A DNA stretch of 64,000 nt, from NCBI RefSeq assembly GCF_019097595.1, contig NC_080720.1:29668352-29732351 (forward strand), in the 5' to 3' direction. A model generated the notes under the pieces. It saw only the letters and a list, made by a program, of their open reading frames with translations, did no database searches and was not told the DNA's origin. Position 1 is the stretch's first letter, and every line of letters begins with the position of its first letter. The translations under genes were made by a program, and so were the position numbers. The DNA comes from Hemibagrus wyckioides (taxonomy: Eukaryota > Chordata > Actinopteri > Siluriformes > Bagridae). Of this stretch, positions 53,425 through 64,000 are shown in pieces.

Positions 53425-55304
53425 GACACTCTGTCAAAATCCAGACCCCAGAATAGCAGCCATTCTGCCTGGCTGCCTTTTGTCCTGTACGTGTCACCTT
53501 ACTGAACATACCTACTTCAGGGAAAATGGTACTGGCCTGGCTTTGACCTCTGTGCGGCATAGACAGAGAGATGGATAATGGAACGTTCCATTTGAGTTCA
53601 CTTACAGGGACGATGTGTAAATACAAGTCATGGAAAGGAACACACACACACACGAAAACATCAGTTACGAAAAAGGCAGTTCAAAAGCTAACTTTAATCA
53701 CCTTCTGAAAATCGTCCTTTTTAAGCCACATATAAAGCATGCCAGGCTTTTTTCCTTCCAATAGTGTTTCCGGAAAGCTCTGTTTAGCCCACTGGATGGC
53801 CACATATTCTGTCAGAAGGTTTCATTTAGTCGGTGGCAATTTGACAAGCCCCTGTTTATCTTGTGCATGCATGTAAGTGAGTTGGTTTTTTTTTTTGTTT
53901 TCTTACTTTGCATAAAAAGGGCTAGTCTTCAAACAATGCAAATCATTTGAAAGTTAAGCCAAAACAAACAAATTGGGTCCACTTTACTGGCGACGTCAGA
54001 CCAGTGTGAGCGAGAGAGAGAGAGAGAGAGAGAGATCGAGATCGAGAGAAAGAGAGAAATGGAAAGGGTAGGCAGCTGTTCGAGCCTCCGTGCCAGCCAG
54101 CTGTCTGCTGCGCTCAATCACTTGAACGAGGGATGAAAAATATAGGAAGGAAGGACAAATAAAGGGCAGACTTTCTTTGGAATGGTTTGCTCAAAATGAA
54201 AATGACACATTAGTGAGGCAGCCTGGGAAAATCCATCAGATTTCTGACTTCCAGTAAGTTTTGTTATTATTTTTTTTTTGTACTGCCCGTGACCCACTTT
54301 GACACCTTGGCTTTACGAAAATGGAAACGGATTCTGTACAACCATGCAGAAATGTTTTTATTAACTTACTAATTTTGCCTGGCTCATGTTGAGTGAATGA
54401 GGTGTCCTGAAACTCCCCACCCCCACCTCTTTGGCACATTCTGGTTCCCTTTTGTTCTCATTTTTCTGCGTGATTTTCTTATTGTACTGATGAAGTTTCC
54501 TGTGTCCTGTTATTAGTTATTTGGACTTTGTATATATTTCCACTAAATGATCCTTGGGGTGTTCCTGTATTTTTCTGTGTTTTCATGTTCCCTGCTACTA
54601 TTATGTACTTAAAATCTCTGTGCATATCTTTTGTATCCAGTTTCTGTGTACTCCTTTTGTCTCAAGTTGTCACATAAGGAGACAATTAAACAATCACAGC
54701 TGTAAAATGGGTCAGTCTGCTTAAAGCTGTAAGCGCAGCAGCGACCCGTCAAGTCGAGAGCAGCGACGAGGACCTGGAGACGAGAGACTAGACTAACCTG
54801 AATGATGCTTGAGTCTTGGATAGAGCGAGTTGTTGCGTCAATTATGTTTATAGTCTGTTTATTTAAGCATACATGAACTCAATATACTGTATATCTAGAA
54901 GCTGCTGTTAGAGAGAGAGAGAGATGGGATTAGAATCTGAAAAACACCGAAAAAATAGCTTGTCGCATTTACTTCATTAAAATGCACACATCGGTTCTGC
55001 ATGATTGACTTGAGTAACATTTAATCCGAGTAGTTTTCGTATAACCCACATGATTTGAGCTTGTATTTTCAAGGCCATGAATAAAATCATATGTCACTCT
55101 CAAACGCAAGCTGAGCTGAGACTCGACCCCACGATGACAGCTTTGCAACAGACACATTATCACTACTCTATACATATGTCTTTTAATCACCTCTCTTCTT
55201 TCATTCACATTTCAGTTCTGGTAAATGTGTCGGGTTTTTAAAAACGTAATTGCTACTATATTAGCTGTAGTAGTGTCCGAATATCTCTACAACCCTACTA
55301 GTAA
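47811..55304 (+). other. Long gene-free stretch, probably first intron of the 47.7-kb transcript
   Basis: Mostly unique AT-rich sequence. No exon, RNA gene or confident transposon recognised. Simple repeats: GGAT/ATCC run (about 52546-52575), C-run (52726-52735), AC run (53378-53421), GA run (about 54010-54035). Conserved non-coding elements could be present but cannot be judged without alignment. Confidence 0.6.
53378..53421. repeat. (AC)n microsatellite
   Basis: About 21 AC units preceded by a TC-rich tract. Confidence 0.95.
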
Positions 55305-56308
55305 TACACCAATCAGGAATAACATTATAAGCACTGACAGATGAAGTGAATAACACTGATGATCTCCTCATCATGGCACCTGTTAGTGGGTGGGATATAT
55401 TAGGCAGTGAGTCAGCATTTTGTCCTCAAAGTTGATGTGTTAGAAGCAGGAAAAATGGTCAAGCGTAAGGATTTGAGTGAGTTTGATAAGGGCCAAATTG
55501 TGATGGCTAGACCACTGGATCAGAGCATCTCCAAAACTGCAGCTCTTGTGGGGTGTTCCCGGTCTGCAGTGGTCAGTATCTATCAAAAGTGGTCCATGGA
55601 AGGAACAGTGGTGAACTGGCGACAGGGTCATGGGCGGCCAAGGCTCATTGTGGGATGTGGGGGTTGAAGGCTGGCCCGTGTGATCCGATCCAACAGACGA
55701 GTTACTGTTGCTCAAACTGCTGAAGAGGTTAATGCGGGTTCTGATAGAAAGGTGTCAGAATACACAATGCATCACAGGTTGTAGCATATGGGGCTGCATA
55801 GCCGCAGACCAGTTAGAGTGCCCATGTTGATCCCTGTGCACCACTGAAAGTGTCAACAATGGGCATGTGAGCATCAGAACTGGACCAGGGAGAAATGGAA
55901 GAATGTGGTCTGGTTTGATAAATCATGTTTTCTTTTACTTTGTGTGTGTGTCTCTTACCTGTGGAATACATGGCACCAGGATGCACTATGGTATGAAGGC
56001 AAGTTCTGCTGAGAAACCTTGGGTCCTGCCATCCATGTGGATGTTACTTTAACGTGTACCACCTACCTAAGCAATGTTGCAGACCATGTACACCCTTTCA
56101 TGGAAACGGTAGTTCCCTGATGGCTGTGGCCTCTTTCAGCAGGATAATGCGCCGTGCCACAAAGTAAAAATGGTTCAGGAATGGTTTGATGAGCACAACA
56201 AATCTCAATCTAATTGAGTATCTGTGGGATGTGCTGGACATACGAGTCAAAAGGGGGACCAACACAATATTAGGCAGGTGGTCATAATGTTATCCCTGAT
56301 GGGTGTAT
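55305..56308 (+). mobile_element. Near full-length but broken Tc1-like element (about 1 kb)
   Basis: Terminal repeats TACACCAATCAGGAATAACA and TAATGTTATCCCTGATGGGT plus GTA. The plus strand carries [40 protein letters not shown] and an HTH, then, after stops and frameshifts, FQQDNAPCHK (second catalytic Asp) and NLIEYLWDVLD (catalytic Glu). A deletion removes residues between DEHNKS and NLIE, and another removes the transposase tail present at 6884-7077. Best representative of this family in the window. Confidence 0.88.
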
Positions 56309-59300
56309 ATCTGAATTCTAATATATCTATTCATAAAACAGTAGGTGAGAAATACCGGGATGACCGTCTGTTTCCTCTGAGATTCTGCACTATCCAGACA
56401 ATGGACACTGCACTATCCCATAATGCAACAGAAGAGCTGCCCGAATGAAAAATGTCTACGCTCTATTGCAGTTAACCCCCACTTGTTCAACAACACTGGA
56501 GTTAATTATTAATATAAGCGTAAGGTTTAAACAAGAACAACTAGTTTTTCTGCAATTATCATGATGGTGTAGGTCACATGACCATGCCAACATGGTGGAT
56601 GTAGAATATTTAGATAGTATTCATGCTGACCATGTATACTGACCAGTACCTACTGAATCAAACACAGTAGTCACTGGACATGATTTCAGACACACGCAGT
56701 TTGTAAATCTAGTACAACTCTACAACATGCTAGAACGTTAAAGCGTCACCATGTCACACTTTAGGCAAATACTATTGATAAACTGTTGTTGTTGTTAGCA
56801 GGAAATGCAAATTGTTCCAAAATACAAAAATACTGTACAACCCTAGCAAATTCTCAACACTTGTTGTAAGTGGAAAATTCCTGAAAGTGTTTTCTTTTTT
56901 CCCTCCAACTGTGTATAATTTGTCTTGTAGAACGCAGATTTAAAAAATAAATAAATAAATAACGCGCACACAAACTGCCTGCCAAAACGTGTGGATGCTT
57001 TGGGGACGTCCTTCCATGGAAAAGGCTTTTTAAAAAAATAAAAAAACAGGAAGGAAGATGCACTGCTGGAGATTTGACTCAACGTGTAGAGTATTTCTGA
57101 ATAAATAAGAAGCGTAAAATGTTTGAATTAAACCTTACATAGGAATAAGATGCATCATATATAAACAGGAGGACGGGCAGTAAAGCAGGTCACATGTAGG
57201 TGGTTTGCTTTACCGATTACTGCCAAGCTGACCGCACTCAGGGGTTTGAAACCAGACTTAGTCATTGTTTATGGGAATGGCTGTTTATATGCGTGATAAT
57301 GCCTATAAACAGCCATAAATAAATAAGAGGAAAGAACTTCCCTCGATGTTAAGCATGACTATAAATGGATTAAAAGTGCAGGTCTTGCTTGAATCAATTA
57401 AAGAATGTAATAGGACGCATCGTCACAACACTCTTTTATTGATTATTTTTCTATAACACACACACAGTTCATTTGTAATCCATAATTATTAGTATTAATA
57501 GCATTTGCATGGCATTTGTCAGATAAAAGGATGTTAATTTTGGTGAGATTTTGGTTTTGTTTACAGTAGAATTGTTATATATTCAATGCATAAATGTGCG
57601 CTTAAAGTTATTATGATTTAGAATTTTGACTGAAATGAAGCAGGAATAGCCGGGATTCTCGTGCCAATGACTATTGTTCAGAGTCGGAATTCTGTCCGAA
57701 AATATTGAAGTACAATATAAGACTTTTTTTTTTTCCTTAGTGAAGTTTGTACAGACCTTTTGTACAGTGTTTGGTCAGTTAAGGTCCGAACAAAGCAAGA
57801 TGAGTAAAATTGCTTATAAACCAAAGCTAGACGAGGAAGACACAGAAATGATCACTGCAGGAAAGGCTACAAGCGTGAAACGAAGCTCGGACAGTTCAGG
57901 AAGGCTAGCGGAACATTTGTTTGCCTCTCTTTTCTTTCCCGAAAGCCTTTTTTTTTTTGTTTCAGCTGAAAGGAAGCCACAGTCCCGGGTCTGTTCACTT
58001 CCACAAGCAAACAGTGTAAATCACAGTATCGAATTAAAACCCACACACAGCTGAGTAGTGACCAAAACAGTGGCCTCACTGTGCCGGAGCTGTAATAGCC
58101 GAACAGACAACAGCGGCGTGTTTGTCTGTAAATAAAGGACGTGTCACATTCAACTCGCCCTCACACATATTTGTGTTTCAGGGGGTCTCTTTTAGAGTCG
58201 ATGCCCTGAAGATCAGTTATTTCATAAAACGGCTTCATAAAACGTGAGCCTGCTCATAAGAGAACACATGCTAACGTGTGGGCGGCTCGTCTTTGACTAA
58301 TCTCGCATGTATGAGTCCAGTCCGTTTAGGGAGTTACGGGTTGTGAAATAGGAGAGCGCTTGAGTCACGTCTTCGGTTTTGTAACGCCTTGACCCAAAAG
58401 CGGTGATTTTTGGTCTGTATTTATTTATTTATTTTTTGCTTTTTTGCTTCGACCAGGTGAAAAAAGGCTTTATTTGTTTATTTCTTTTGGTCAGTTTTCC
58501 TGCCTACTCGCTTTCTGAATAGAATGGCTAACACCTACGTCCATTAGACTCACTCATGACCACTCACTAAGGGGAATAAATCTTTCTGGAGATGATTAGC
58601 TAGAATGTGTGCTGGAATACTCAAATCTGATTGGTCGGAAGGTGCTAATTATTTTTCTGTAAAGAGGCAAACCTGTGGCATACTGTATATTAAAATATTA
58701 ATAAGATAACTGTTGTAGTTTTATGTACAGAAGGAGTCTCCAGTGTCTGTAGATTTTCCAGGGTGGGCGAGGTGTCCAGATGTTCTCTGAATTTTTTTTT
58801 GTCTTATTGAAAAGGAAGGGGGGGGGGGAGGTGAGGGAAAGATCTATATGTGTTTACAGTAGCTGTTGTGATATAATAAATAAAGTGTAAGAAAATAACT
58901 GCAATGAATTCGTTTCGCAGATGTCATGTGTACCGGTTGCAAACCACGATGTCATTCATTAACAAACAAAAAACAAACAAAAGAGCTTCCAGATGGTACC
59001 AGTTTAAACAAAACTATATTTGTCACTGGTCATTAGTATAATAACACAGTAGTGATGTTTATCTAGAACTTTCTTCTTTACTTTACTTGTTTAAATACAC
59101 TATGGTTGTGTTGTCTAAAAAGTGTGTTGTGTTAATGCAGGGTGCTTCGTCTGGACAAGTCACTACATTTCAACAGTAATGCTTGGATTAAACTCATTTT
59201 TTCAGTGAGGAATTAAAGTGTGGTTGATCTCTGTGCAGTGTGAATAAAGAATGCTTTAGACGTTGCTTCATCATGTTTCTGTCTGAAGACAAGGACCAAC

Positions 59301-59436
59301 TTGCATTTGAATAATGCACTGTGCGCTATTTCTCCAAAATCATAGAACAGTAGGAATGTTGCCTGATTTTATCTTTAAAAACATTGACTTGATACAGTTA
59401 GTGTAAATGTACTGGATCAGATTCAATATAATATTG
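56309..59436. other. Gene-free stretch
   Basis: No exon or transposon recognised. The 126-codon frame at 57674-58054 has no family resemblance I can name. A G-run lies at about 58818-58828. Confidence 0.55.
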
Positions 59437-60009
59437 AACCGTTCGGTACGACCCCCACGGTTCAATACGCGTATGTGAACCGCGGTTTTTTTTTCCGGTT
59501 TTTCCTTAAAATAATACTAACCATGTGCTTTATTACTCTCTGAACCGCCTGTTTGTGTTTGCCTGCACTGTATGGCTACGCACTGAGACAGACACGCCTC
59601 CCCGCGAGTAAATATCCAATCAGTGAGCGCTAAAGTTAGGGGCGGTAACCATGCTAGCGATGCTGGTGTCAGATTTCACTCTCACCCTGGAGAGCGGTGA
59701 AGCGAGACAAATATGAGGACGCAGCTCCGTCTTTCAGATCTGTGGTGTGGGGACATTTCGGATTTGTTGTTGATTATGATGCCGATCATAAACACAAAAA
59801 ATGACTGTGTTTAAGCAGTGTTCCACACGAGTTAGCTACTCAAATGGAGATACTTCCAACATGACCACACATCTGCAGCTCCATCACCCAGAGATATCAC
59901 TGTGTGGAAGCAGGAGGGCAGAGCAGGTAACACAGGAACCCAAAAACAGTCCCCTATCTGATTCCTTCCAGCATTCAGACACAACTGGTTCAGAGAGACA
60001 CCAAAAATA
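59437..60009 (+). mobile_element. hAT/ZBED-like transposon 5' fragment with broken BED finger
   Basis: Opens with ACCGTTCGGTACGACCCCCA and TATGTGAACCGCGG, ends seen on fish hAT elements. Translation gives SVVWGHFGF then, after a frame slip in an A-run, MTVFKQCSTRVSYSNGDTSN and MTTHLQLHHPEI, i.e. a BED zinc finger (C..C...H...H). The first Cys is Phe (VFKQC), so the finger is damaged. Only the N-terminal part remains; the CTTC array follows directly. Confidence 0.72.
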
Positions 60010-61230
60010 ATTATAATCCTTTCTTCCTCATATTCAGTTTCTCCCTTCCTTCCTTCCTTCCTTCCTTCCATCCTCATATTCAGTTTCTCCTTCCTTCTTT
60101 CCTTCCATCCATCCTCATATTCAGTTTCTCCTTCCTTCCTTCCTTCCTTCCTTCCTTCTTTCCTTCCATCCATCCTCATATTCAGTTTCTCCTTCCTTCC
60201 TTCCTTCCTTCTTTCCTTCCATCCATCCTCATATTCAGTTTCTCCTTCCTTCCTTCCTTCTTTCCTTCCATCCATCCTCATATTCAGTTTCTCCTTCCTT
60301 CCTTCCTTCCTTCCTTCCTTCCTTCCATCCATCCTCATATTCAGTTTCTCCTTCCTTCCTTCCTTCTTTCCTTCCATCCATCCTCATATTCAGTTTCTCC
60401 TTCCTTCCATCCTTCTTTCCTTCCATCCATCCTCATATTCAGTTTCTCCTTCCTTCCTTCCTTCCATCCATCCTCATATTCAGTTTCTCCTTCCTTCCTT
60501 CCTTCCATCCATCCTCATATTCAGTTTCTCCTTCCTTCCTTCCTTCCTTCCATCCATCCTCATATTCAGTTTCTCCTTCCTTCCTTCCTTCCATCCATCC
60601 TCATATTCAGTTTCTCCTTCCTTCCTTCCTTCCATCCATCCTCATATTCAGTTTCTCCTTCCTTCTTTCCTTCCATCCATCCTCATATTCAGTTTCTCCT
60701 TCCTTCTTTCCTTCCATCCATCCTCATATTCAGTTTCTCCTTCCTTCCTTCCTTCCTTCCATCCATCCTCATATTCAGTTTCTCCTTCCTTCCTTCCTTC
60801 CTTCCTTCCTTCCTTCCTTCCATCCATCCTCATATTCAGTTTCTCCTTCCTTCTTTCCTTCCATCCATCCTCATATTCAGTTTCTCCTTCCTTCCTTCCT
60901 TCCATCCATCCTCATATTCAGTTTCTCCTTCCTTCCTTCCATCCTCATATTCAGTTTCTCCTTCCTTCCTTCCTTCCTTCCTTCCTTCCTTCCTTCCTTC
61001 CTTCCTTCCTTCCTTCCTTCCTTCCATCCATCCTCATATTCAGTTTCTCCTTCCTTCCTTCCTTCCTTCTTTCCTTCCATCCATCCTCATATTCAGTTTC
61101 TCCTTCCTTCCTTCCTCATATTCAGTTTCTCCTTCCTTCCTTCTTTCCTTCCATCCATCCTCATATTCAGTTTCTCCTTCCTTCCTTCTTTCCTTCCATC
61201 CATCCTCATATTCAGTTTCTCCTTCCTTCC
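60010..61230. repeat. CTTC composite minisatellite with a constant block
   Basis: About 29 units. Each has a near-constant block, CATCCTCATATTCAGTTTC and TCC, followed by a variable number of CTTC tetramers (about 3 to 16) and usually CATCCATC. Unit length varies because only the tetramer run changes. The Glu-Gly-Arg-Lys frames on the minus strand are artefacts. Confidence 0.97.
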
Positions 61231-62276
61231 GTTGTGAAAGCAACGGTTTCACATATTTCTGGGATTGCCATTTGTGAGAAGGACACGTCCTTCATATTTC
61301 TGTGAAATAACACCCCCCCAATTAACTCATCCCTCCACTGTCTTTATCTTCGGCCACACCCGTCTGATATCTTTTGTTTATAGAGCGACAGCCCATTGAG
61401 ACATCACAGCTCCTGCTCGGCCTCGTCTCTTTCCCCTCGGCAGATTTAATCTCTGCCCCACGTCCCCGCCTTTACCGTACAAAGTGTGTCTTTTTATCAG
61501 GTTCCAGTTATGTTTGTTACGCTCACGCTCAAGCTCCTGCTCTCCCGTCACCCTGTCCCTTTGCCCCTTGTCTCGGTTCCAAGGTCTGTCATGTAAATAT
61601 AAGATACGGACCTCTCTGAAGGAACTGCAGGCACTCTGGCATGCTCCAGCGAGTGCGGAGTGATACTGAAAACGAAACACGGATCGGTTTTTAATATCGT
61701 CTGGAAATAGAAGCTGAGCGCGTGCTCCACAGAGGGTGTGCCTAGGCAGACTGGAGTGCAGAAAGCAAAACAAGAAAAAAAAATCTCAGGTGAGTCTGGC
61801 TGGAATGTGACGTTAAAGCTGCAGCGCACATCTGTGCACACTGTTCACATGTTAAGAGTCTCTCTGAGTTATAACAGTGGCACACGCTCAACTTGGTGGC
61901 ATCCTGGATCCTGGCCATTTGTGCCTTTTGAGGAGATTTTAGCAGTCGGATTGAGTTAATAGGGAAAACAAAACGAGGTACGGGCAAGTTTCTTCCTTTG
62001 TTTTCTGTTATCTAGCGGAGAAAAAACCCGTGTGTGTGTGATCGCACTGCACCTCATTTTTGTTTGTTTCTTTTTTCTTTTAACCGTCTATACCCGTACA
62101 GTCTAAGCTCTGAGAGCTAGGACTTGTCTGATCTGTGTCTTTTCCTGCTTTTAACGAACACTGCAATAAATTAAAGCTGCAATATGTAAAGTTTAAATGT
62201 TTTCCTAGACCTGTAATACTAATATCATTTCAACTTTACCTTAGGGGAAAATATATATATATATATATAATATAAT
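61231..62276. other. Gene-free stretch with a possible splice donor
   Basis: Moderately GC-rich unique sequence. CTCAG|GTGAGTCTG at about 61790 matches a donor consensus and might end an alternative upstream exon, but no other support is visible. Confidence 0.4.
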
Positions 62277-63526
62277 ACACTATATTGCCAAAAGTATTCG
62301 CTCACCTGCCTTGACTCGCATATGAACTTAAGTGACATCCCATTCCTAATCCATAGGGTTCAATATGACGTCGGTCCACCCTTTGCAGCTATAACAGCTT
62401 CAACTCTTCTGGGAAGGCTGTCCACAAGGTTTAGGAGTGTGTTTATGGGAATTTTTGACCATTCTTCCAGAAGCGCATTTGTGAGGTCACACACTGATGT
62501 TGGACGAGAAGGTCTGGCTCTCAGTCTCCGCTCTAATTCATCCCAAAGGTGTTCTATCAGGTTGAGGTCAGGACTCTGTGCAGGCCAGTCAAGTTCCTCC
62601 ACACCAGACTCTGTCATCCATGTCTTTATGGACCTTGCTTTGGTCACTGGTGCACAGTCATGTTGGAAGAGGAAGGGGCCAGCTCCAAACTGTTCCCACA
62701 AAGTTGGGAGCATGGAATTGTCCAAAATGTCTTGGTATGCTGAAGCATTCAGAGTTCCTTTCACTGGAACTAAGGGGCCAAGCCCAGCTCCTGAAAAACA
62801 ACCCCACACCATAATCCCCCCTCCACCAAACTTTACACTTGGCACAATGCAGTCAGACAAGTACCGTTCTCCTGGCAACCGCCAAACCCAGACTCGTCCA
62901 TCAGATTGCCAGATGGAGAAGCGCGATTCGTCACTCCAGAGAACGCGTCTCCACTGCTCTAGAGTCCAGTGGCGGCGTGCTTTACACCACTGCATGCGAC
63001 GCTTTGCATTGCACTTGGTGACGTATGGCTTGGATGCAGCTGCTCGGCCATGGAAACCCATTCCATGAAGCTCTCTGCGCACTGTTCTTGAGCTAATCTG
63101 AAGGCCACATGAAGTTTGGAGGTCTGTAGCGATTGACTCTGCAGAAAGTTGGCGACCTCTTCGCACTATGCGCCTCAGCATCCGCTGACCCCGCTCCGTC
63201 AGTTTACGTGGCCTACCACTTCGTGGCTGAGTTGCTGTCGTTCCCAAACACTTCCACGTTCTTATAATACAGCTGACGGTTGACTGTGGAATATTTAGGA
63301 ATGAGGAAATTTCACGACTGGATTTGTTGCACAGGTGGCATCCTATCACAGTTCCATGCTGGAATTCACTGAGCTCCTGAGAGCGACCCATTCTTTCACA
63401 AATGTTTGTAAAAACAGTCTGCATGCCTAGGTGCTTGATTTTATACACCTGTGGCCATGGAAGTGATTGGATCACCTGATTCTGATTATTTGGATGGGTG
63501 AGCGAATACTTTTGGCAATATAGTGT
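62277..63526 (-). mobile_element. Complete Tc1-like transposon with perfect terminal inverted repeats
   Basis: Terminal repeats of 30 bp (62277-62306 and 63497-63526, beginning ACACTATATTGCCAAAAG) are identical. Total 1250 bp, containing one uninterrupted transposase gene. The left flank ends in an AT-rich run, the right flank is a TG/TA microsatellite; the TA target is clear only on the left. Identical repeats and an open transposase mark a recent insertion. Confidence 0.95.
62360..63391 (-). CDS. Tc1-like transposase, intact, 343 aa
   Basis: Cut-and-paste DDE transposase. Start taken at 63391 ([17 protein letters not shown]), giving 343 residues, the usual Tc1 length; the frame is open for 28 more codons upstream. 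Residues about 1-110 form the paired-like double HTH with [10 protein letters not shown] as the AT-hook/linker (59-68). Catalytic triad: D154 (LWSDESRF), D245 (LFQHDCAP) and E280 ([16 protein letters not shown]), 34 residues between the last two (DD34E). The glycine-rich box [14 protein letters not shown] is at 188-201. No stop or frameshift. Activity is possible but untested. Confidence 0.93.
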   Translation of the reverse strand: MGRSQELSEFQHGTVIGCHLCNKSSREISSFLNIPQSTVSCIIRTWKCLGTTATQPRSGRPRKLTERGQRMLRRIVRRGRQLSAESIATDLQTSCGLQISSRTVRRELHGMGFHGRAAASKPYVTKCNAKRRMQWCKARRHWTLEQWRRVLWSDESRFSIWQSDGRVWVWRLPGERYLSDCIVPSVKFGGGGIMVWGCFSGAGLGPLVPVKGTLNASAYQDILDNSMLPTLWEQFGAGPFLFQHDCAPVTKARSIKTWMTESGVEELDWPAQSPDLNLIEHLWDELERRLRARPSRPTSVCDLTNALLEEWSKIPINTLLNLVDSLPRRVEAVIAAKGGPTSY

Positions 63527-63536
63527 GTATATGTAT

Positions 63537-63613
<77 letters not shown>

Positions 63614-63627
63614 TATATATATATATA

Positions 63628-63695
<68 letters not shown>

Positions 63696-63730
63696 TATAA
63701 TATATAATTTTTTTTTTTTTTTTTTTTTTT
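63527..63730. repeat. (TG)n(TA)n microsatellite followed by a T-run
   Basis: TG run at 63543-63582, TA/TG mix to about 63700, then about 20 T. It abuts the right end of the Tc1 element. Confidence 0.95.
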
Positions 63731-64000
63731 GTAAATGTTTTTGTAAATGCATTTTTTTTTGCATTTTTAAGGCCCTGAAATGAGCTCACTATTCAGAACA
63801 AGCTAAACTGCTTAGTTTGTTTTTCCCCCTAAATGAAATCTTTTATATAAGGGCTTTTAAATAAAGGGTCAATAAACACGGTCAGTTTGTGGTTTAGGTG
63901 TGTCCGGGATCTAAAATGACAAAGCACTCCTTCAAAGAAAAAAAAAAAATGCCAATGATTCTGGTAAGTCTTCATATTTTCTGCTTGATAAATCTACCCA
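63731..64000. other. Unremarkable sequence to window end
   Basis: AT-rich, nothing recognised. Confidence 0.6.

Noticed and set aside
57674..58054. 126-codon open frame containing KPKLDEEDTEMITAGKATS
   Set aside because: Looks protein-like locally, but it has no recognisable family, no splice context and Phe-rich T-run ends. Probably chance.
60010..61230. Possible CRISPR-like repeat/spacer pattern
   Set aside because: The variable parts are only CTTC runs of different length, in a vertebrate genome. It is a minisatellite.
61374..61619. 81-codon frame in GC-richer sequence before the intact Tc1
   Set aside because: No domain or conserved motif. Only a lone donor-like site at about 61790 lies nearby.

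Overview
This is vertebrate nuclear DNA, most likely from a teleost fish. It has small exons in long AT-rich introns, GT-AG splice sites, CpG-rich promoters, dense CA/GATA/CTTC microsatellites, long minisatellites and many fish-type Tc1 and hAT transposons. Order and species cannot be fixed from the sequence; a Tc1-rich lineage such as catfish would fit. No bacterial, viral or CRISPR content was seen.

Three protein genes are recognisable. (1) ift27 (minus strand): only the first two coding exons (2842-2809 and 1657-1578) are here, giving the N-terminus and P-loop of a Rab-like small GTPase of the intraflagellar transport B complex. A palindromic RFX X-box lies about 150 bp upstream. (2) syngr1 (plus strand, 4057-19225): synaptogyrin-1, a four-pass MARVEL protein of synaptic vesicles. 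Three shared exons lead to one of two alternative last exons (16806-16907 or 19001-19225), predicting 194- and 235-residue isoforms. (3) tab1 (plus strand, 23660-40119): TAK1-binding protein 1, complete in 11 coding exons (495 codons plus stop), with the pseudophosphatase core and the C-terminal TAK1-binding motif. ift27 and syngr1 are divergent; syngr1 and tab1 are in tandem, as I recall for human 22q13. A CpG-rich block at 46840-47713 ends in a strong splice donor and looks like the first exon of a fourth plus-strand gene. By synteny mgat3 is the best guess, but no coding sequence of it lies in the window.

The rest is introns, intergenic DNA and repeats. Three large minisatellites stand out. 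Arrays with a 34-bp unit occur both in syngr1 intron 2 (14850-16400) and downstream of tab1 (43835-46280), and the two units are clearly related. A 28-bp unit built of seven tetramers fills most of tab1 intron 3 (25490-27988). A CTTC-rich composite array (60010-61230) follows a broken hAT fragment. Transposons include an apparently intact Tc1 element (62277-63526, 343-residue DD34E transposase, perfect 30-bp terminal repeats), several decayed Tc1 copies (one nested in another), a 502-bp hAT element with a perfect 8-bp target duplication, a palindromic MITE pair and a LINE 3' fragment.

No novel multi-gene system is evident. The most interesting signals are the two X-boxes, the dispersed 34-bp minisatellite family, the GC-AG intron of tab1, the splice-site-abutting microsatellites and the intact Tc1.
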